Below the pieces are notes generated by a model that saw nothing but the letters and a program-made list of their open reading frames with translations, made no database searches and was not told the DNA's origin. Source: Psettodes erumei (taxonomy: Eukaryota; Chordata; Actinopteri; Pleuronectiformes; Psettodidae). From it: a DNA stretch of 64,000 nt. This document shows positions 58,098-64,000 of the stretch, one piece after another. Each line of letters opens with the position of its first letter. The stretch's first letter is position 1. The DNA is taken from assembly GCA_016785225.1 (NCBI GenBank), contig JAFBJZ010000354.1, forward strand, positions 2,270,001 through 2,334,000, in the 5' to 3' direction. Position numbers and translations under genes: made by a program.

Positions 58098-58578
58098 TAG
58101 TGGAAGAATATAGTGCATTTACCCTTGTCCAGGACTTCAGTACATTTTTTTTAGTGCTTATACTTTACCTGGGTATTTCCATTTCATGCTACTTTAGACT
58201 TCTCCTCAACTACATTTAATTAGCATCTGTAGTTGCTAGTTAGTTTAAGTTATAACATAGTAAATCAACGCTAACTTCATGACCTATAATGATGTTAATT
58301 TAGCTCCAGTACTGTATGTACATCAAAATTAGCTCTGTTTCAGACATAAGATAAAATTCTTACTTAAATGCATCACTAAGAATTATCCAGTGATCTGATA
58401 TATAGAAAAGATCAGAACACTGACAAGGGACATTTTTCTATAGAAGTACTACTTTAATAATTTAAAGTATATTTTACTGCTACTATTATGCAGTTTAACT
58501 TGAGTATTTTATAATTGTGACAATTCTTATTCTTATTTACATTAGAGTCCTCTCTCTAATATACGTCTTCCAACACTG
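58098..58578. mobile_element. Non-autonomous teleost DNA-transposon-like element (about 480 bp)
   Basis: The element opens with AGTGGAAGAATATAGTGCA and closes with ATACGTCTTCCAACACTG, so the ends are imperfect inverted repeats (AGTGGAAGA/TCTTCCAACACT). Internal segments TACCTGGGTATTTCCATTTC, ATGCTACTTTAGACTTCTC, AACTACATTTAAT, TCTGTAGTTGCTAGTTAG and AGAAGTACTACTTTAATAAT follow a very common fish repeat (AGTGGTGGAAGAAGTATTCA... ends). It has no coding capacity. The superfamily is not determined. Confidence 0.75.
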
Positions 58579-58779
58579 ATTTTTCGACTGACTTATCGAC
58601 TGCATGTCAAATATTATGTATTTAGTTTTGACACTAACCCTAAGTCCTTTCCTCACAATGAAGCCCTGGAGGTTACATATGCCCTTTAACAGTAACCAAA
58701 ATCAGGCAATTCTTTGATTCTCATGTAGGCTTACCAGTGGCTACAGGCTGCCCAGTCACCGCTGTAAAACATCTTGATA

Positions 58780-59357
58780 TAAAACGATATGATATAATAA
58801 AAAAGGGGGTAGTACTGCAGTTAGAAACATACAAAGGTACAGCTGGAAGGTAAACATCTGTGCAGTGTTGTGTAAGTATATTAGTACACTAGGACAGTCA
58901 CACGGGTCCCAAACAGTGAGTGTCAGTGATTGGCAGTGTCTGTCTGTGACATGATGGATTTGAAGCATCTATCAGAAGGTGGCAGGTCAAACAGGGTGGG
59001 ATGGGTCTTTGACTATTTTGGCTACTTTGCTGCAGGAGCGAGAGCTGAAGTCCTCCATAGAGGGCAGTGAGCAGCCAGTGATCTTCTGGGCGGCACTGAT
59101 GACCCTCTGAAGGGCCCTCCTGTCCGCTGCTGAGCAGCTGGCATACCACGCAGAGATGCTGATCAGCACACTCTCAGTGGAGCACCGATAGCAGGACACC
59201 AGCAGCTTCTCCTGCAAGTTGTTTTTTCTGAGTTTCCTCAGGAAGTAGACTTGCTGCTGTGCCTTCTTGACTACTGCTGGGGCATTCATGATCGAGGAGA
59301 AATTTTTGGCAATAGGGACCCTTTCCTTGGGCTTCATAAAAAGGACAGAACACATTA
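58780..59357 (-). pseudogene. L2-like non-LTR retrotransposon remnant, reverse-transcriptase ORF C-terminus
   Basis: On the minus strand, about 95 residues match the end of fish L2-type ORF2: AVVKKAQQQVYFLRKLRKNN, LQEKLLVSCYRCSTESVL, WYASCSAADRRALQRVISAA, QKITGCSLPSMEDF, DPSHPV. The typical next motif (LPSGRRYRSI) is present only after a frameshift, as PSDRCFKSIMSQT. Upstream, the VPIAKNF segment is joined to APAVVKK with the intervening residues missing, so there is an internal deletion. It is a dead, 5'-truncated copy. The 3' boundary is approximate. Confidence 0.85.
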
Positions 59358-62300
59358 TTTCTAGGAGTCAGGGCAGCCGCGAAAAACCTTTTAGCGAATC
59401 CTGTCACTCATCCCAGAAAATTCCACTTTTAAGATTTTCATCAACTGTCCAATTGCTGTTGTTCCCACAGCCATCCAACAATGATACTGAGTTCCTGATT
59501 TTCAAAAGGCAACAGACTCTTTTGGCCTTTTGTTGAGGCTTTTCATGTCTTGCATATTTTGGATGATTTGTTCAGTCAAGAAATAACAAGACGCTATCAG
59601 GAAATGTAGACTTCTCATCATGAAGAATTTTCTCTGGTTTCCATGGCTACCTAGAGATCCTGTGTAGTAGGGCAGGATTGTCAGTCTCAATTACAAAATG
59701 GCTGATTAGTATCAAGGTACTTGTGCAGGAGGAAGTACTAGAGCCTTTCACATCCGCAGGCAGCTGTGCAACTGAGAAGCAATCAAACTGTGTGATTGCC
59801 ATCATTTCATAAGAACTCTGTTTTACAAATTAGCTAAAAATTATCAAGAGGTCAGATATTTTCAGCTTTTCAAATGAGAAGTAAAACTTTGTTGCACTTT
59901 TTTAAACGTAATTAAATCCAAAAGGTTCCTTAGCTTATTTAACTTTTTTCTTTCTTATCATCCATTTACCATCAATGTAATCCATATCTCAAACTACATG
60001 TCTTAAACTATTTTATCTCAAAGTATTAATTAAATTGAAATGAAATGGCATTACCACACACTGTGAAATGGAGAGCCTTTTGGGGTTTCAGAGTCAATGA
60101 GAAACACACAAAAGGAGAAAAATATTCAGAAGTTATTTGTTGTTGTTGCTTTGCATGCAACAATAGAGAGGGATCCTCTATTAATCTCTGTCACCTTGCC
60201 TGGGTCAAGCAGAGGACACAATCAGGCTAATAACAAAATTAGCCTTGATCAAATTACTTCTGCCTTGGTGGTTAATGATACTGCAAAGTTTGGAGCCCCC
60301 TGGAGCCATGAATGCACATTTATGGGATGTTCATAGTGCTGCTGAAGTTAAATTAACTTTGAAATCACAGACTACTAATGCTTATGGGCCTGCACTCCTT
60401 TAGGCTTCCTCAACGGTTACCCCTCATAACACAGTTGTCACTGCACCTTAGCGGAAGCAGATTACTTTGACATTTTCACAGTTAGCACACTCACATTGTC
60501 ATTCCTACTTACCCTGAAAAGAAAACTGATGGATAGATGTTATGAGGGCTCTGGTAAACAATGTCCTGTGTTCAAGCTACATTCTGTAGGTCTGGTATTT
60601 TGGCCAAGGGCAACTCCAGTGTAACAACTCTACTACCTTGGTTTGGATCAACTCCCACCATGGCTTCAGATGGCGCCTAAGGCCACTCTAGCACCCAGTC
60701 AGACTTCACAGCCACAGAGCCCTCAGTCTCCCGGTGGGAGCTCATGCTCAGTGTCAGGTGTCAGGTGGAGTTAGTTTGGCCCAGGAAAGATGACTCCATT
60801 GTTTGTGAAAGCCCTGGTCATTGTCACACCATATCTCTCGCCGCAAGGAGAGATGGGACAGGAAGACTTCTGAAGTGATCTGATTCTCTATTGGTGGAGG
60901 TAACTCCGAGGAGAAATGAGGTTCATTTCTTGAGTAAGGCAGCATGCATTTGGGAAATGCTTCATGCCACTGGTCAACTGCACAGTTTCAGTTTCAAGAG
61001 CTTAAAAATGACACATGGTCATAGTTCTTGTTTAAATCTTACCTCCAAATAAGGTTGTATTTATCTAAATTCACATGGTGTGAGAAGCTCAAAGAAAGAG
61101 GTCAGAGCCAAAGAGGCAATTCAAAATTCCCCAAAAAATTAGAGTAAACATGATGGCTGTCACTCCAAGTCTTTGCACTCATCTCATCAACAGGCAGCCC
61201 TTCAATGACGTGTGGTTGTTGTCATGTTGCTGCAGTCACTCCTGCCGAGAGAGGTTTAAGTGACCTGACTATATGAGTGCTTGACTCTCAGATGACCCTG
61301 TCACAGAAAGTCTCCAGAGCCGCCCTGCACATCTTTGAGTGATCCAAGAAGTATCAAGGTCGGGAAAAAAAGCTTGCATCTTTTGCTCAGAGCAAGTCCT
61401 TGTGGTTTGAAAGAAATGAAAATGACGAGCAGCAGTGAGATAACTCATAAATTGAATGATGATAAAACTGAGTGTTTTATTCAGTGGTTTGTGGATTTAC
61501 AAGGTCACCTTGCTTTTGAGAGCAACAGCAACAGGAATTCAGGTGCCAGCTGCTCTAATCAAATTCACGACCCAGGCACTTCAGTACAAGAGCCACGTCC
61601 ATAGTGTGCCTGCAGCCCTTTTTGCAGCTCACGTGCCACTATACTGTCTGTGTAGCACTCCCTCCTCTGCACTGCTGTGGTATCACGCCACCTGGTCTGC
61701 AGCTCCTCTGTATTGACATTCCCTCTTTCGCCCATTCACAATTGTGAAGTTGTTCCCAATCTGCCAACATCATCTTCTACCCACAGACTGAAAGCAGTTC
61801 TCCTCCACTTACTGTAATTGCTCTCAGAGAAAGTCCATTTGATCTATCTTAAGCTTTTATTCTATTTGTATTCTAGTTCTTGGCCTTTGCTCTTACATAG
61901 GTGGTCTCAGAAATAGTGTAATTCCAAATTCATTCCATTCCAGTGATGTGTTTTTGATGGTTTACATATTTCCCTGTATTCTATGTAACCATTTGCCGCA
62001 TTGCTGACTTGTATTAACCAGCAAAATGCTATCATTCTGTCCACTGTTTGAGTGACTGTTTAGGTACATATGAACCAACTTATTTGTCTTGCTTTCGGTC
62101 AATATGTCAATATCTCCAGTCTTTTTGAGACAATGAGCTAAGAGGCTCGGATATAGCCCCCCGTTGCTTATTGTTCACTGACTAATTCCAGTACAAATTA
62201 TTCTAATAAATGTTTGTTGCTTCACTTTACCAATTTTGCTAATTTTTGGTTATGAAGATTTTGCATAACCAAAAATACACACATTGTTGCTGTAGGTTAC

Positions 62301-64000
62301 ACAAAAAACCTCAGTGATTTCACTGGTTGAGTGTGTTAGGCTTCTGTAATGAGCTATTATGTTTGACACCTCCAGAATTCCAATGTATTTTTGTATCTCA
62401 TTTTTCCTAAATGCTATTATTCTTTATTTAAAATAGTCCTGGTTATTCTGGAAATGAAAATGTGCAAAACATCCATATTTGAAGCTAAAAAGAGCCTAAG
62501 AGGCATAGAGAGGCATAAAAACATCAGGACTAAATTGGTTTGAATATATTAACATGTTTATGTTCATATATAAATGCTAGTCTCATTGTATTGTTTTGCA
62601 GTTCATTAAGTTTACACTGTGTTCCTTCAATGTTAATACCGGTTATGCAGTATGTTTACTATGTCTGAGCAAATTAAACCAATTTAAGTGTTGTAAGTGA
62701 AAAAATGGACAACATTGCCTTTGAACAGCGGTCACAGAAGAGTACAGACAAATGCTTGGTTTTTTGCCCTTGCACAACTTAGGGGAGGTTTGATCTTTCA
62801 CAGTTGCATCCCTCATGGTATTTAACGGGAGAACACGATGATGTATGATGATGATATGAGTCAGCTCGTCAAGACTTGCAAGGTAATTAACAAATGATGT
62901 TTTGGCTAACAAAGCAGGGCCTTGATGGGGATGCATTACTTTTACTGGGGCCCCACAGTTCGACCGCTCACAAGGATGCCGCTTAATAGAGTTAGATGAA
63001 TGGACTGTGACTTGGATCAAGCAGGTGGACCCACCACAACCCCCGCCTAGACCCCCGCTGAGTCAAACCCACACTTGCACATGAACGCAAAGACGCACAC
63101 TGACAAATGTGGATGCGCACATGGGCTGATGCTCATCCACGTCATCCTCAAAGGAGATCGTGTAGAGTCGCAAGGTGAAACATGGCAAATAAGAGACCAA
63201 TTATCCTCGAGACAGATGACTCCGTATGGGAGGCCTGATCATTTTTCCTGCCGAGGGTTTGAAACCCTGCTGCTGTTGGCTGCTGACAAGTTGTCTCCCT
63301 CCACAGCGCTCTGTTTGTAGTACTGGCCACTTTAAAGGAACACTTATTTCCACACCAAGCTGTTTGCCTTCTTCTGACAATTATACTTCCATATGTCCAC
63401 AAGGTCACAGTTTTACCTGGTGAAATCATTGGACCTGGGTGAAATTTAAAACAGCACCAACCCAATGACCTTGAATAAACTTTATGTGAAGCCCAGGATG
63501 CCAAGAATAGCATGAAATGCCAAACAGCACTTCAGGATTTTCGGAACACCGGCAGACGCTTCAAACACTGATCTGTCTGCCATGACTCTCTGCCTGATGG
63601 TGGAGAGATCAAACAAAATGAAAAATACATTCATCAGTACAGGAAGGAAAATCAGTAGCATGTCTACAGTGAGATGAGATGATACGGTTACATTTCATTC
63701 TTAGTAATCTGTGTCCTGTAAGCCCCCCGTTGCTGTGTTTAATGCTGCATTTACATTTACGGCATTCACTGCAGCCTAGAGCCAATTTTGGTTGATTTTT
63801 GCTTTGTCCATCAGAACCCCGCTGGACAACTATCGACTGGCAGCACCATGCACATGACTTTAAAAAAAACAGAGGTGAGTCATTTTCTCCCTCTGAAAAT
63901 TGCCTGAAAGCAGAGGTTCTTTGTGGAAGGGAAGGAAAACAAATTTGCTGGGCAGAGGAGGCCATCTAAAAAGAACTGAAGACAACAGAGAGTGCATTTG
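59358..64000. other. Intergenic: no gene recognised
   Basis: It contains a 12-bp-arm inverted repeat at 62243-62275. Unique blocks (about 60200-60310 and 62800-63010) could be conserved non-coding DNA. Several open frames at 60-64 kb overlap on both strands and show no domain or splice logic. Confidence 0.6.
62243..62275. repeat. Inverted repeat, 12-bp arms
   Basis: TTTTTGGTTATG at 62243-62254 is mirrored by CATAACCAAAAA at 62264-62275 around a 9-base loop. Confidence 0.85.

Noticed and set aside
63148..63965. Two minus-strand frames of about 120 codons near the window end
   Set aside because: No domain, unrelated overlapping plus-strand frames, no splice signals that would join them.
1..64000. 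tRNA, rRNA, CRISPR arrays, bacterial operons, viral genes
   Set aside because: No cloverleaf with A and B boxes, no rRNA-like blocks, no regular spacer arrays and no prokaryotic gene organisation were seen.
31171..64000. Exons of the mammalian GRIK3 neighbours (csf3r, mrps15, zc3h12a)
   Set aside because: No segment on either strand shows recognisable motifs of these proteins with flanking splice sites.

Overview
The window is vertebrate genomic DNA, almost certainly from a teleost fish. It carries one recognisable gene: a forward-strand kainate-type ionotropic glutamate receptor subunit, best assigned to grik3 (GluK3). Eleven coding exons lie between 239 and 27882. All have AG/GT boundaries and phases that join into a single open frame of 657 codons plus a stop. 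The frame enters in the second half of the amino-terminal domain, so about 260 residues and the promoter lie upstream of the window. The grik3 call rests on the carboxy-terminal tail (KLRKTAEREQRS, VMVKTDAVINMH, NDRRLPGKD, PVFP at the stop). The teleost call rests on compact introns and on remnants of dispersed repeat families that I recognise from fish genomes.

Layout. 1-238 is the end of an upstream intron. 239-7105 holds four exons for the second half of the amino-terminal domain and the linker. 10232-15717 holds two exons for ligand-binding half S1 and M1. 18932-24154 holds two exons for the pore loop and M3. 26234-26954 holds two exons for ligand-binding half S2 and M4. 27688-27882 is the cytoplasmic tail. 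27883 to about 31170 is probably the 3' UTR. From about 31.2 kb to the end (about 33 kb) I find no gene. That stretch holds simple repeats, old transposable-element remnants and AT-rich unique sequence, some of it resembling conserved non-coding elements.

Transposable-element remnants include an L2-like LINE reverse-transcriptase C-terminus on the minus strand (about 58.8-59.36 kb), a solo LINE 3' tail (54.05-54.22 kb), a second tail ending in TTGGA units (35.39-35.47 kb), a roughly 480-bp non-autonomous element with imperfect terminal inverted repeats (58.10-58.58 kb), and three short families inside introns.

The most interesting observation is at the receptor's 3' end. The last coding exon is also open in a second frame. 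That frame runs past the canonical stop through a 150-bp segment (27900-28049) that has AG and GT boundaries, symmetric phase 0 and a strong purine bias at codon position 1 (39 of 50 codons). Joined to the M4 exon it would give an alternative 51-residue cytoplasmic tail. Mammalian GluK3 is known to have an out-of-frame tail variant (GluK3b), so this is a specific candidate for an undescribed tail isoform. Exon 10 also has glycine where, from memory, mammalian GluK3 has the aspartate (D759) linked to zinc potentiation.
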